64,000 nt of DNA from Streptomyces naganishii JCM 4654 (GCF_014650575.1 NZ_BMVF01000004.1:248001-312000), one strand, 5' to 3'; numbered from the stretch's first letter, positions 25,103 to 34,305 are shown. A program made the numbers and translations. The notes: generated by a model not told the origin, from the sequence alone.

Positions 25103-26283
25103 TCAGTCCTCGGCACCTTCCGGAGCGGTGGGGCCGGCTCGACGTCACGGTCCGCGATCTCCCGCCGGCCCTGCTGCTCCTGGCCCTGGCGCTCCTGCCG
25201 TCGTTCCGGGGCCACGGCACACAGCTCGGCGGCCTTCCGTCCCGGCCCTTCGACGCGGTGGCCGTCGTGGCGGTCGCACTCCAGTGCGCGCCGCTCGCCG
25301 TCCGCCGCAAGTGGCCCGTCGTCTGTCTCGCCCTGGTGTCCGCGGGCTTCGCGCTCGACCAGTTGCGCGGCTACCACTCGCCCGCGGGCACCGCGCTGCC
25401 CCTCGCCCTGGTCAGCGCCGGCTCTTACCTGGACCGTCACCGGCGGACAGCGACGTTCCTGTTCTCCCTGGCCTACGTGGCCCTCGCGGTCGCGCTGGTC
25501 CGGCTCGGGGCCGACGAACCGCCGTCCGAGTTCGTGACGTTCTACCTGGTGCTCGTCCTGGCTTGGGGGTTCGGCGCGTGGCTGCGTTCGTCGCGGGCGG
25601 CGGAGGCCGAACGCCGGCGCCGGGTCGCCGAGGACAGCCGCGTCGCCGAAGGCACGCGTATCGCACGGGAGTTGCACGACGTCGTGACCCATCATGTGAC
25701 GGCGATGGTGGTGCAGGCCGAGGCGGCGCGCTGTCTGACGGCCTCGCCCGACCGGCTCGACCGGACCCTCACCGCCGTCAGCGACACCGGCCGCCGGGCG
25801 ATCAGCGACCTGCGCCACCTCCTGGACCTGCTCAACCCCGACTACGGGCGGCCCGGCAACGGCGATCCGGGCCTGGACAGCCCCGATCCCGTCCCTCCCG
25901 TCGGCAGCCTCCTCGCCCTGGTGGAGCGGACCCGCGAGGCGGGGCAGCCGGTCGCGTTCACCGAGACGGGCACCCCGGCCGAGCCCGCCGGGAGCGCCGA
26001 CTTCGTGGCCTACCGGGTCGTCCAGGAGGCGCTGACCAACGCCCTCAAGTACGCCCACGGCAGCCCCACGTCCGTCCACGTGCGACACGGCACGGGGGAG
26101 ATCACCGTCGAGGTCGGCACGGACGGCCCCGGCTCCCGGGACCTGTCCCCCGGCGGGAACGGGCGGGGCCTGGCCGGGCTCCGGGCGCGGGTCCACGTCC
26201 TGGGCGGGGAGTTCAGCGCGGGCGACCGGACCGGCGGCGGCTTCGTCGTGCGGGCGCGCATACCGGCGGGGACCGCGTCGTGA
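25099..26283 (+). CDS. NarL-type sensor histidine kinase
   Basis: 394 residues. The N-terminal half has several transmembrane helices and little outside the membrane (short loops). The HisKA_3 dimerisation domain contains the phospho-acceptor His193 in ARELHDVVTHHVTAMVVQ, and the HATPase domain ends the protein (YRVVQEALTNALKYAHG as N-box, GRGLAGLRARVHVLGG as G-box). The GTG start overlaps the CPBP stop and the stop overlaps the regulator start, so the kinase is translationally coupled on both sides. The signal is unknown; the small extracellular part suggests sensing inside or near the membrane. Confidence 0.92.
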   Translation: MISPRHLPERWGRLDVTVRDLPPALLLLALALLPSFRGHGTQLGGLPSRPFDAVAVVAVALQCAPLAVRRKWPVVCLALVSAGFALDQLRGYHSPAGTALPLALVSAGSYLDRHRRTATFLFSLAYVALAVALVRLGADEPPSEFVTFYLVLVLAWGFGAWLRSSRAAEAERRRRVAEDSRVAEGTRIARELHDVVTHHVTAMVVQAEAARCLTASPDRLDRTLTAVSDTGRRAISDLRHLLDLLNPDYGRPGNGDPGLDSPDPVPPVGSLLALVERTREAGQPVAFTETGTPAEPAGSADFVAYRVVQEALTNALKYAHGSPTSVHVRHGTGEITVEVGTDGPGSRDLSPGGNGRGLAGLRARVHVLGGEFSAGDRTGGGFVVRARIPAGTAS

Positions 26284-26939
26284 CCGCGCCGATCAGGGTC
26301 CTCGTCTGCGACGACCAGATGATGATCCGCACCGGTCTGGCCACGATCATCGACGCCCAGCCCGACCTGGAGGTGGCGGGCGAGTGCGGGGACGGGCGCA
26401 CCGCGGTCGACCTCGCCGGCCGGCTGCGCCCGGACGTCGTGGTGATGGACGTGCGCATGCCGGTGCTCGACGGCATCCAGGCCACCCGCCTGCTCGCCGG
26501 CGCCGGGGTGGAGCAGCCGGTGAAGGTGCTCGTGGTGACGACGTTCAACCTCGACGAGTACGTGTACGAGGCGCTGCGCGCCGGGGCGAGCGGATTCCTG
26601 CTGAAGGACGCGCCGCCAGCCCAGTTGCTGCACGGCATACGGACGGTGGCCACCGGCGCGGCCCTGCTGGACCCGCAGGTGACGCGCCGCCTGGTGGGCA
26701 CGTACGCCACCCGGATCAGGCCGGCCGAGAACGCCCCCGGCGACATCCCGCTGACGCCCCGCGAACTGGAGGTGCTGCGCCTGATCGCGGAGGGCCTGTC
26801 CAACGGGGAGATCGCCGCGGCCCTGCTGATCAGCCAGGAGACCGTGAAGACCTTCGTGTCCCGCATCCTCGCCAAGCTCCAGCTGCGCGACCGTGTCCAG
26901 GCGGTCGTCTACGCCTACCGCCGCGGGCTGGTGAACTGA
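26280..26939 (+). CDS. NarL/LuxR-type response regulator
   Basis: 219 residues. The receiver domain (about 6-120) has the acidic pair in VLVCDDQMM, the phospho-acceptor Asp57 in VVVMDVRMPV, and the Thr/Lys positions in VVTTFNLDEY and GFLLKDAPP. The C-terminal LuxR helix-turn-helix (about 150-215) reads LTPRELEVLRLIAEGLSNG and SQETVKTFVSRILAKL. It is the cognate partner of the kinase, with a GTGA overlap. In Streptomyces such pairs often control the neighbouring membrane gene, here the CPBP protease. Confidence 0.93.
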   Translation: MTAPIRVLVCDDQMMIRTGLATIIDAQPDLEVAGECGDGRTAVDLAGRLRPDVVVMDVRMPVLDGIQATRLLAGAGVEQPVKVLVVTTFNLDEYVYEALRAGASGFLLKDAPPAQLLHGIRTVATGAALLDPQVTRRLVGTYATRIRPAENAPGDIPLTPRELEVLRLIAEGLSNGEIAAALLISQETVKTFVSRILAKLQLRDRVQAVVYAYRRGLVN

Positions 26940-26954
26940 CCGGCGCCCCGGCTG

Positions 26955-27150
26955 TCACCGCGGATACCGGTCACGGCCAAAGGCCGCTTCGCCGATGCGG
27001 TCGCCCGTCCTCAGGGCGGGGTCTAGCACCTCGTGCGCGGTGGGGCCGTGCGGCGCCGAGAGGTGCGGGCGGCAGGGCGCCCGGTCGGAGGTGATCCTGA
27101 CCTTGTCGCCGGTGAAGAACAGCTTCCCCCGGGCACCGACCTGGCGGGCA
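26955..27150 (-). pseudogene. Possible C-terminal gene fragment
   Basis: A minus-strand frame of about 60 codons that ends in TGA at 26955-26957 looks coding by its third-position GC and composition (GKLFFTGDKVRITSD, HEVLDPALRTGDRIGEAA). It has no in-frame ATG, GTG or TTG start; a stop closes it upstream. It may be the remnant of a truncated gene downstream of the DUF3040 gene. I do not recognise the family. Confidence 0.25.
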
Positions 27151-27158
27151 GCCGGCCC

Positions 27159-27530
27159 TCAGGTCTTCCTGAAGCAGCGGACCATGAGCACCACCGCCCG
27201 CCCCCACAGCATCACCACGAGGGCGGCCAGGACGAGCGGGGCGCACTTGAGCGCGCATCCCACCGCGAGCGTCACCGCCCACAGCACGAACACCAGCGGC
27301 CGCGCCAGCGACGCGGCGAGGCGCCGGCTCCCCGGGCGCCCCCGCATCGGGCGTCCCGGAGCCGGCCGTTCCCGGACCGGTTGTTCCTGGGCGGGCGGGC
27401 TCGGTTGTTCCGCATCCGGCCGGGCCGGTCGATCCCGGTCCGAGAACTGGGCCGCCCACCGCGGATCGTCCGCCACCAGGTGGGACTCGATCTCCTTGAG
27501 CTGTCGCTGCTCCCATGACGTGAACACCAT
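27159..27530 (-). CDS. DUF3040 membrane protein
   Basis: 123 residues. The DUF3040 N-terminus is clear: SWEQRQLKEIESHLVADDPRWAAQF. A Pro/Arg/Glu-rich linker (PSPPAQEQPVRERPAPGRPM) leads to two hydrophobic segments (LVFVLWAVTLAVGCAL and PLVLAALVVMLWGRAVVLMV) and a short basic end. ATG at 27530. The linker is longer than in the copy at 14688. Function unknown. Confidence 0.85.
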   Translation of the reverse strand: MVFTSWEQRQLKEIESHLVADDPRWAAQFSDRDRPARPDAEQPSPPAQEQPVRERPAPGRPMRGRPGSRRLAASLARPLVFVLWAVTLAVGCALKCAPLVLAALVVMLWGRAVVLMVRCFRKT

Positions 27531-27706
27531 GGCACCGCTCCTGAGCTGCGGCCGTGGGCCTGCGGGCCCGCACGGCGGCACGCGGACTTGACTGACGACA
27601 ACCGGCTTCCCATCCCCAGGACGCCTAACCGGCGAATCGCCGCAGACCGTCCCCCAGGAGCGCGAACGCGTGTTCGTCATGGCGTGGCGGCGGACATCGG
27701 GCCGAG

Positions 27707-28537
27707 TCACTGGCCGGCCTTGGCTCCAGGCATGCCCGCGGCGTACTCGATGGGCCGGCCCTGCCGGTGGCCGGGCAGGTTGCCGCGCAGGCTCCAGCGG
27801 CCGAGGGGCAGGATGATCCGCCCGCCGTAGGACTGCTCCAGCATCATCGCGCCGGCCGTGTACCACGCGGCGGCCGAGGAGGCGATGAGCACCCAGCCGG
27901 CGGTCACGACCAGGCCGTGGACGGCGCCGAGGATCCCGGCCGCGAGGAGCGCCGAACCGGCGGCGAGCAGACCGAGCGTGAGGAACAGGCCGAGGTTCTT
28001 CCCCAGCGAGGCGAGCGCTCCGAAGATGGTCGTCACGGCGAGCACGATCCACCAGAAGCCGAACGCCTTGCTGACCGAGGTGGTCAGCGGCAGCAGGCCG
28101 TTGGCGATCATGAGCTGCATCATGCCCCAGGCGAGCCAGAACGCCCCCCAGGTGCCGTGCATGGCCGTGGCCACCGCGTCGCGCGCCCGGTAGGCCCACA
28201 TGCCGGCGGCCAGCTGGGCCAGGCCGCCGAAGAAGATGACCAGGGGCGCGAGGATGACCGGCGACACGAGCGGGTCGCCCCACCACTCGGCCAGGTTGGA
28301 GGCCACCATGAAGGTCGACGAGGCGAAGCCGAACAGGCCCAGGATGGACGGGGCGGCTATGGGGGTGAGCACCATGCGACTGCGGCCGAGCCACGCCTCG
28401 TAGCCCTCCGGTCCGCCGGACTCCGGTTCGGACGGCGGCCGGGACGCGGGCCCCTGCCCGGCCGAGGCCGTTGAACCGTACGGCGGCTGCTGTCCCCGGT
28501 GTCCGGACGGCGGCTGCTGTCCCGGGTATTCGGTCAT
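27707..28537 (-). CDS. Acetate/succinate transporter-like protein (GPR1/FUN34/SatP family)
   Basis: 276 residues. After a Gln/Gly/Pro-rich cytosolic N-terminus (about 50 residues, repetitive GQQPP text), six hydrophobic helices follow. The family motif NPAPLGL-type helix appears in the variant IAAPSILGLFGFASSTF, and the region FFGGLAQLAAGMWAYRARDA is the conserved second helix. The start ATG has AAGGAG upstream. Family members take up acetate or related short acids with protons. The N-terminal tail is longer than in enterobacterial SatP. The gene stands alone; 176 bases separate it from the DUF3040 gene. Confidence 0.87.
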   Translation of the reverse strand: MTEYPGQQPPSGHRGQQPPYGSTASAGQGPASRPPSEPESGGPEGYEAWLGRSRMVLTPIAAPSILGLFGFASSTFMVASNLAEWWGDPLVSPVILAPLVIFFGGLAQLAAGMWAYRARDAVATAMHGTWGAFWLAWGMMQLMIANGLLPLTTSVSKAFGFWWIVLAVTTIFGALASLGKNLGLFLTLGLLAAGSALLAAGILGAVHGLVVTAGWVLIASSAAAWYTAGAMMLEQSYGGRIILPLGRWSLRGNLPGHRQGRPIEYAAGMPGAKAGQ

Positions 28538-28900
28538 GGCACATGACTCCTTCGCGATGGCCTGGCGGGTTCGCCGGCGCCCGCGAAGCGATCACGGGCC
28601 CGGCGGAACCCTCCCAGGAGACATCGCGTGAACGACCCGCGCACCTCGGGCCACTGTGCGTGACGCCCGGCGGCCCCGCGGGCGGCCGGTCGGGCCGCGG
28701 TGGCCACCGGTGCCGGGTGCCCGGCCTCGGACAGCCACGCCACCAGGGACTTACGGGCGCGCGCCACCCACTAACGCGCCGTGCCATCGGACAGCCGCCG
28801 ACACGGGCCGCCTCCGCAGGGGGCCGATCCGCCATCCGGGTGAGGCGAACGCCTCGCGGCGGTCGCCGGGGAGCGCGTCCAGCGGCTCCGTGAGGGTGTC
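28538..28900. other. Gene-poor interval
   Basis: 363 bases between the acetate transporter start and the PhzF stop. On the minus strand a GTG-started frame (28767 down to 28534) of 77 codons ends in TGA overlapping the transporter ATG. Its first 50 codons have high GC3, but there is no ribosome site and the end looks noncoding, so it is not called a gene. No terminator or operator was seen. Confidence 0.5.
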
Positions 28901-29776
28901 TCAGATGCGCGCCGCGGTTCCCGACACGCGCACGCGCGCATCGCCGCCGCGGAGTTCGACCGTGAGGACGCCGGGGCGCCCCATGTCCACGCCCTGGTGC
29001 AGGGTGAGGACCGCGTCCTCCGGCACCAGGCCCAACTCCCGCGCGTACGCGCCGAACGCGGCGGCCGCCGCGCCGGTGGCGGGGTCCTCGACCACGCCGC
29101 CCACGGGGAAGGGGTCCCGCACGTGGAAGACGTCCGCCGACTCCCGCCACACGAGTTGGAGGGTCGTCAGGTCTTCCTGACGCATGAGCTTTTCGAGGCG
29201 GCCGAAGTCGTAGGCGAGGTCGGCCAGCCGCTCGCGCGTGGCGGCGGCGAGGACGAGGTGGCGCGCGCCCGCGTAGGCGATCCTCGGCGGCAGGGCGGCG
29301 TCCAGTTCGGCCGGTTCCCAGCCGAGCGCGGCGAGCGCCTCCTTGACGACGCTTCCCGGGGCGTCCTCGACGTGCGGTTCGACGCTGGTGAGGGTGGCGC
29401 GCGGGCGTCCGTCCGGCCCGGAGGTCACCGTGACGGGGACGGTGCCCGCCCGGGTGTGGAGGACGAGTTCGCCTGGGCCGGCGCGTTCGGCGAGGGCGAC
29501 GGCGGTGGCGATCGTGGCGTGTCCGCAGAAGGTGACCTCGGCCTTGGGGCTGAAGTAGCGGACGTCGAAGGTGCGGCCGGTCTCCCGCTGCGTCCCGGCG
29601 TCCGCGACCGGGAACAGGAAGGCGGTCTCGCTGTATCCGACGTCGGCCGCGATCGCCTGCATGTCGCCGTCCGCGAGCCCGGTGGCGTCGAGTACGACCC
29701 CGGCCGGATTCCCGCCGTCGGGATCGTCGGAGAAAGCGGTGTAGCGCAGGACTTCGGTGGCGTGATCACGGCTCAT
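28901..29776 (-). CDS. PhzF family isomerase-like protein
   Basis: 291 residues with the two-lobed PhzF / diaminopimelate epimerase-like fold. Typical blocks are present: LRYTAFSDDPDGGNPAGVVLD at the start, VGYSETAFLFP (with the conserved Glu in SETAF), VRYFSPKAEVTFCGHATIA and, in the second lobe, DPATGAAAAAFGAYA. These proteins include PhzF of phenazine synthesis but mostly have unknown substrates; no phenazine genes are near. The protein is soluble. It has its own upstream gap of 96 bases. Confidence 0.9.
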   Translation of the reverse strand: MSRDHATEVLRYTAFSDDPDGGNPAGVVLDATGLADGDMQAIAADVGYSETAFLFPVADAGTQRETGRTFDVRYFSPKAEVTFCGHATIATAVALAERAGPGELVLHTRAGTVPVTVTSGPDGRPRATLTSVEPHVEDAPGSVVKEALAALGWEPAELDAALPPRIAYAGARHLVLAAATRERLADLAYDFGRLEKLMRQEDLTTLQLVWRESADVFHVRDPFPVGGVVEDPATGAAAAAFGAYARELGLVPEDAVLTLHQGVDMGRPGVLTVELRGGDARVRVSGTAARI

Positions 29777-29872
29777 GCCGGTAGTAACGAGGCCGCCGGG
29801 AAGGTGATTCCCCGCCCGTACTCCCTACGGCGACTTCGGCATCCGGACGGAGCGACTCGACGCCCCTCGCCG

Positions 29873-30559
29873 TCAGGACAGCAGCGGGAAGCGGGCGGCG
29901 TCCGCCCCGAGGGTCCGCCGTTCGAAGTCCGTCAGGGGCCGGCGTCCGGTGGCGGCGCGCGCGTACTCGGTGTCGTCCCAGCCGAGCGGCACGGGGTGGC
30001 CGAGCAGGCCGTCGAGTGTGGTGCGGACGGCGGCCAGCCCTCGCGGTGCGGGCGGGGGCGCGTCCGGCATGCGTGCCGTCATGTCCAGGTGGTGGATCGT
30101 CGCCTCGACCGCCAGGGTCGTCATCAGGTCGCCCGCGCTCAGCACGTGTCCCTGCGTGCCGACCAGCAGCCCCGGGTCGGTGGCCGCGGCCGCGTCGGCC
30201 GCGGCCGCCACGGTCTCCAGGAACAGCCCCTTCAACTGGTCGAAGTACAGGAACATGCTGCCGCCGACCCGGCAGTAGCGCCGCCCGTTGGCCGCGCCGA
30301 CGGGGTCGGATCCCCAGTCCTGCCAGTAGGTGACCGCGTCGCGGTCGGCCGCCGCCCCGGCCGGGGTGTGCAGCGCCACCAGGGCGCGCTGGGCGTCGGT
30401 GACGACGTGGAAGACCAGGTCGCGTACCGCCCAGCCGGTGCAGTCGGTCGGCAGCCAGGACTGCTCGTCGTCGAGGGCCGCGACGACCCCGGCGAACGCC
30501 TCGTACGAGGCCCGCACGGCGCCCGCCGGACCACCTGTGCCGGTTCGCTCCCCTGCCAC
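29873..30559 (-). CDS. Mycothiol-dependent maleylpyruvate isomerase-type protein (DinB fold)
   Basis: 228 residues. The N-terminal MDMPI domain is a four-helix DinB-like bundle with the metal-binding residues in GWAVRDLVFHVVTDAQRAL and AVEATIHHLDMTARM. The C-terminal part is short. In actinomycetes this family uses mycothiol as a cofactor or handles mycothiol conjugates; most members have no known substrate. GTG at 30559 has AGGG upstream. It is divergent from the universal stress protein gene. Confidence 0.8.
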   Translation of the reverse strand: MAGERTGTGGPAGAVRASYEAFAGVVAALDDEQSWLPTDCTGWAVRDLVFHVVTDAQRALVALHTPAGAAADRDAVTYWQDWGSDPVGAANGRRYCRVGGSMFLYFDQLKGLFLETVAAAADAAAATDPGLLVGTQGHVLSAGDLMTTLAVEATIHHLDMTARMPDAPPPAPRGLAAVRTTLDGLLGHPVPLGWDDTEYARAATGRRPLTDFERRTLGADAARFPLLS

Positions 30560-30722
30560 GCCGCCACCCTAACGGCGCAGCGCCGCGGGCCGCGATGACA
30601 TTACGGTGGGTGACGGGCGTGCGACCCGCCGCGCAGGTCAGCGGCGGCGCGGTTTCCCGGCCGCCCGGCGGGGCTACTCGGCTGCTGCCGGGCCGCCCTT
30701 TTCCGCGTGTGCTGGAGGAACG

Positions 30723-31598
30723 ATGAGCGACAACGGCCGTGGGACGGTCCTCGTGGGCATCGACGACTCGTCGCACTCCTGGCTCGCCGTCGAGTGGGCG
30801 GCGGAAGAAGCGGCGCTGCGCGGCATGGAGTTGAGGATCGTGCACTCCGTGGGTCCGGGCCCGGAGATCGGCTACGACCAGACCGGGGCCGGGCTGACGG
30901 AGCAGGTCTTCGAGGCGGCGACCGGCATGCTCCAGGAGGCCCGGGGCAAGGTCGCCTCCGCCCGGCCCGGTCTGGCGACGGACACCCTCCTCGTCCACGG
31001 CCGGCCGGAGGAGGCCCTCCTGGAGGCGGCCGGGGACGCCGACGTGGTCGTGCTCGGCACCCGCGGCCGGGGCGGTTTCGCCGAACTGCTGCTGGGCTCG
31101 GTGAGCCTGAAGGTGGCCGCGCACGCCGACCGCCCCGTGGTCGTGGTGCGCGGTGAGACACGGCGGCCCCCGGACGACGACGTCGTGGTGGGGATACGGG
31201 ACGACCACGACGAGGAGGCCGTACGGTTCGGTCTGGCCGAGGCGGAGCCGCGCAGGGCCACACTGCGGCTGGTGCACGCCTGGACGCCGCTGCGCCACGC
31301 CGGCCTGGTGGTGCCCGAGGTCGACGACGTGGACGAGGAACGCGACGAACACGCGGCCCTGCTGCACCGCGCCGCCCGCCCCGCCCGCGAATCCCAGCGG
31401 GTGCGGGTGACGACCGAACTGGCCACGGGCTCGCCCGCCTCCGCACTCGTCGAGGCCTCCAAGCGGGCGGGTCTGGTGGTGCTGCCGCGTCATCCGGCCG
31501 AGGGCGGTCTCGGGCTGCCGCTGGGAAGCGTGACGCACGCGGTGCTGCACCACGCGAGCTGCCCCGTCGCGATCGTGCCCGTGGGCGGCGGCCGCTGA
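30723..31598 (+). CDS. Tandem universal stress protein (two Usp domains)
   Basis: 291 residues with two Usp domains (about 5-145 and 150-290). The first holds the ATP-binding pattern GTRGRGGFAELLLGSVS. The second is more diverged: DDDVVVGIRDDHDEEA and GLPLGSVTHAVLHHASCPVAIVPVG retain the GSVxxxxxxxxxCPVxxV end motif but lack the full GxxG spacing. ATG at 30723 has GGAGGA three to four bases upstream. Cytosolic; expected to respond to stress or hypoxia. Followed by the DUF488 gene after 56 bases. Confidence 0.9.
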   Translation: MSDNGRGTVLVGIDDSSHSWLAVEWAAEEAALRGMELRIVHSVGPGPEIGYDQTGAGLTEQVFEAATGMLQEARGKVASARPGLATDTLLVHGRPEEALLEAAGDADVVVLGTRGRGGFAELLLGSVSLKVAAHADRPVVVVRGETRRPPDDDVVVGIRDDHDEEAVRFGLAEAEPRRATLRLVHAWTPLRHAGLVVPEVDDVDEERDEHAALLHRAARPARESQRVRVTTELATGSPASALVEASKRAGLVVLPRHPAEGGLGLPLGSVTHAVLHHASCPVAIVPVGGGR

Positions 31599-31654
31599 TG
31601 GGCCGTGCGTTCGCGCCGCGCGGGACCACCGGCCGCCGCGGGTGAGGCGGCGGG

Positions 31655-32182
31655 ATGACCAACCGCATCTGCACGGTGGGGCATTCGACGCGGGAGTTCG
31701 GCGAGGTGCTGCAGATGCTGCGCGCCAACGACATCACCTGCCTGGTGGACGTGCGTTCCTTCCCGTCGTCGAGGAAGTACCCGCAGTGGAACCGGAGTTC
31801 GATCACCGAGGCGCTGCCCGACGACATCGGCTACCGGTGGATCCGCGAACTGGGCGGCCGGCGGCACACCCCCGCGGGCGTGCCGAGCGAGAACGGCGCC
31901 TGGCGGGTGAAGGCCTTCCGCGACTACGCCGACCACATGGCCACCGACGAGTTCAGGAAGGGCCTGGACGAACTCCTCGAACTGGCCGATCACGAACGCC
32001 CGGCGATCATGTGCAGCGAGGCGGTGCCGTGGCGGTGCCACCGCAGGCTGATCACCGACGCGCTGATCGTCGCGGGCGCCCAGGTCGCCCACATCATGTC
32101 GGCCACGTCGACCAGGCCGGCCGAGCTGGACGAGAAGGCGCAGGTGCGGGACGGGCGTCTGACCTACCCGCCCGCCACCTGA
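31655..32182 (+). CDS. DUF488 family protein
   Basis: 175 residues. DUF488 landmarks are present: TVGHSTREFGE at the N-terminus, LVDVRSFPSSRKYPQWN, ELGGRRHTP and MCSEAVPWRCHRRLIT near the C-terminus, with the two Cys residues conserved in the family. Function unknown; sometimes linked with nucleic-acid or stress systems. It probably shares a transcript with the upstream Usp gene and is convergent with the M20 amidohydrolase gene. Confidence 0.88.
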   Translation: MTNRICTVGHSTREFGEVLQMLRANDITCLVDVRSFPSSRKYPQWNRSSITEALPDDIGYRWIRELGGRRHTPAGVPSENGAWRVKAFRDYADHMATDEFRKGLDELLELADHERPAIMCSEAVPWRCHRRLITDALIVAGAQVAHIMSATSTRPAELDEKAQVRDGRLTYPPAT

Positions 32183-32287
32183 GGCAACCGCCCGGGCCGG
32201 ACGGCGGGTTCAGGACGTGAGCGCGACGACGGCCTCGCCGGTGCGGACCGGCGGCGTCAGCGTCCGGGGGCGGCGGCCCGCCACCGC

Positions 32288-33544
32288 TCACGCGCCGAGC
32301 CAGGCGAGGGCGGCCACGGTCATGGCGCTGACGCCGGTGTCCAGGGTGGGCTGGAGCACGGGGGCGAAGGTGGGGCTGTGGTTGACCGGGACGTCCTGGG
32401 CCACGGTGCCGTTGCGGGCGGCCTCGGCGTAGCGGTCGGGGTCGATGCCGCCGATGCCCCAGTAGGTGAACGGCACGCCGAACGCCTTGGGGATCTCGCT
32501 CATGTCCTCGCTGGCGGTCTGGAGGTCGATGGTGTGCGCGTCGTCGCCGAAGTGGGCGGCGAAGGCGTCGGCGACGCGGCGGGTGGGCGCCTCGTCGTTG
32601 ACGGTGGGCGGGAAGGAGCTGGTGCGCTGGATCTCGGGCGCCTTGGGCGCGCGGGACGCCTCGCACTCCGCGGTGACGATGCGTTCGATCGCGTCCAGGA
32701 CCTGACTGCGGGAGGCGTCGTCGTAGGTGCGCACGTTGAGCTGGATGACGGCCTTGTCGGGGATGACGTTGGGGCCGGAGCCGGCGTGGACGCTGCCCAC
32801 GGTGAGCACGGCGGGAGTGGTGGCGGCCAGTTCGCGGGAGACGACGGTCTGCAGCCGCACGACGATCATCGCGGCCATCACCACCGGGTCGACCGCCGCC
32901 TGCGGCATGGAGCCGTGCGCCCCGCGTCCGTGCACGGTGATGCGCAGGCTGTCCGCGGCGGAGAGGAACGAGCCGGGGCGGGTGCCGACGTAGCCGGCCG
33001 GAAGGGGCAGCACGTGCTGGGCGAGCACGACGTCAGGGGTGGGAGACCGTGAGGTCAGGCCGTCGTCGACCATGGCCTCGGCTCCGTCGCCGTTCTCCTC
33101 CGAGGGCTGGAAGAGGGCCACGAAGGTGCCCCGCCAGGCGTCCTTGGCCTCGGCCATCAGGCGTGCGCAGCCGGTCAGGCAGGTCACGTGCACATCGTGC
33201 CCGCAGGCGTGCATGACAGGCTGTTCGGCGCCGTCCCGGTCGGTGACGGTCACCTCGGAGGCGTAGGGCAGGCCGGTCTGCTCGCGCACCGGGAGGGCGT
33301 CCATGTCGGCGCGGGCCATCACGACCGGGCCGTCGCCGTTGGCCAGGACGCCGAGGACTCCGGTGCCGCCGATGCCCTCGGTGACGTCGTATCCGCACGC
33401 GCGCAGGGCGTCCGCGGCCTTCTTCGCGGTGCGGTGCTCGCCGAATCCGAGTTCGGGATGGCTGTGCAGGTCCTTGTAGAGGTCCTCCAGGCCGGAGCGG
33501 ATGGCGTCGAGACCGGACAACACGGTGGTGGCACGGTCGGTCAT
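32288..33544 (-). CDS. M20D amidohydrolase
   Basis: A 418-residue metallo-amidohydrolase of the hippurate hydrolase / IAA-amino acid hydrolase type. Metal and catalytic residues are visible: ARADMDALPVREQTG, HACGHDVHVTC, QPSEENGDGAEAMV, and AQHVLPLPAGYVGTRPG, with a His in the last block HSPTFAP. The dimerisation domain lies in the middle (about 190-300: ITVHGRGAHGSMPQAAVDP). ATG at 33544 overlaps the stop of the TRIC channel gene, so the two are coupled. Likely substrates are N-acyl amino acids; not determinable here. Confidence 0.9.
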   Translation of the reverse strand: MTDRATTVLSGLDAIRSGLEDLYKDLHSHPELGFGEHRTAKKAADALRACGYDVTEGIGGTGVLGVLANGDGPVVMARADMDALPVREQTGLPYASEVTVTDRDGAEQPVMHACGHDVHVTCLTGCARLMAEAKDAWRGTFVALFQPSEENGDGAEAMVDDGLTSRSPTPDVVLAQHVLPLPAGYVGTRPGSFLSAADSLRITVHGRGAHGSMPQAAVDPVVMAAMIVVRLQTVVSRELAATTPAVLTVGSVHAGSGPNVIPDKAVIQLNVRTYDDASRSQVLDAIERIVTAECEASRAPKAPEIQRTSSFPPTVNDEAPTRRVADAFAAHFGDDAHTIDLQTASEDMSEIPKAFGVPFTYWGIGGIDPDRYAEAARNGTVAQDVPVNHSPTFAPVLQPTLDTGVSAMTVAALAWLGA

Positions 33545-34305
33545 GATGACTCCTCGGGCGGGTGGGACTGCTCTTGTTCCCCGTCTGACCCCTCGCCGGT
33601 GGCGGGGGCGATGTGGCGGCGCACCGCGGACGCCACCTTGGACTGCGGCTCCCAGTCCAGGCTGTTGGGCAGGTTCCAGCCGTAGTGGACGGACACCAGG
33701 CGGAAGACCAGCGCGACGGTGATGCCGAGGCCGACGCCGAGCCCGGCGAGGCCGGCGTAGGAGCAGACCACCGTGACCCCGGCGACCACGGCGGCGACGG
33801 TGGCGTACAGGCCGTTGCCGCCGAACACCGCCGGGACCCGGCCGAGGATGATGTCGCGCAGGGCGCCGCCGCCGACCGCGGTCATCGTGCCCAGCAGGAC
33901 GGCGGGCAGCCAGCCGAGGCCGACCCCGAGGGTCTTGTTGGCGCCGGTGACCGCCCAGAACCCGATCACCGCGGCGTCGAGCGCGGTGAAGAGTCTGGTC
34001 CACGACTCCTCACTGATCTTGATGAGGAACACCACCACCGAACCGGCCACCGCGGTCGTGACGTACGCGTAGTCGGTGAGCGCGACCGGTGTGCCGTGCT
34101 GGAGCAGTACGTCCCTGATCATGCCGCCGCCCAAACCGGAGATGATGCCGACGACCAGGAACCCGAACAGGTCCAGGCCGGCCGTCCGGGCCACGGCACC
34201 GCCCAGCAACGCGCAGGAGAAGACCCCGGCGAGGTCGAGGTACCGCGTCGCGGCGGCCACGTCGGCGGGGATCAGGGAGTCCGCCATCACGGATGCGGTG
34301 GACAT
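33541..34305 (-). CDS. TRIC/UPF0126 cation channel family protein
   Basis: 254 residues with seven hydrophobic segments in two glycine-rich repeats. The family marks are GIISGLGGGMIRDVLLQHGTP in the first repeat and GTMTAVGGGALRDIILGRVPAV in the second (GGGxxRD). The C-terminal 50 residues are cytosolic and charged. ATG at 34305 was chosen by alignment with the family; no ribosome site is seen, so initiation may be leaderless or at the next ATG (residue 7). Bacterial TRIC proteins are trimeric K+ or cation channels. The stop overlaps the M20 start (ATGA). Confidence 0.85.
   Translation of the reverse strand: MSTASVMADSLIPADVAAATRYLDLAGVFSCALLGGAVARTAGLDLFGFLVVGIISGLGGGMIRDVLLQHGTPVALTDYAYVTTAVAGSVVVFLIKISEESWTRLFTALDAAVIGFWAVTGANKTLGVGLGWLPAVLLGTMTAVGGGALRDIILGRVPAVFGGNGLYATVAAVVAGVTVVCSYAGLAGLGVGLGITVALVFRLVSVHYGWNLPNSLDWEPQSKVASAVRRHIAPATGEGSDGEQEQSHPPEESS

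Noticed and set aside
28534..28767. 77-codon frame whose stop overlaps the acetate transporter start
   Set aside because: The ATGA overlap and early GC3 are suggestive, but there is no ribosome site, no recognisable family, and the last third lacks coding bias.
28901..29776. PhzF-like gene as sign of a phenazine cluster
   Set aside because: No other phz genes are near; most PhzF-family proteins are unrelated to phenazine synthesis.
30601..31827. 408-codon minus-strand frame opposite the Usp gene
   Set aside because: Arg/Pro-rich shadow; the plus-strand Usp domains and ribosome site are clear.
32288..34003. M20 amidohydrolase fused to the TRIC channel as one protein
   Set aside because: The upstream part of that frame is the shadow of the TRIC gene, which reads properly in another frame; the ATGA overlap fits two coupled genes.
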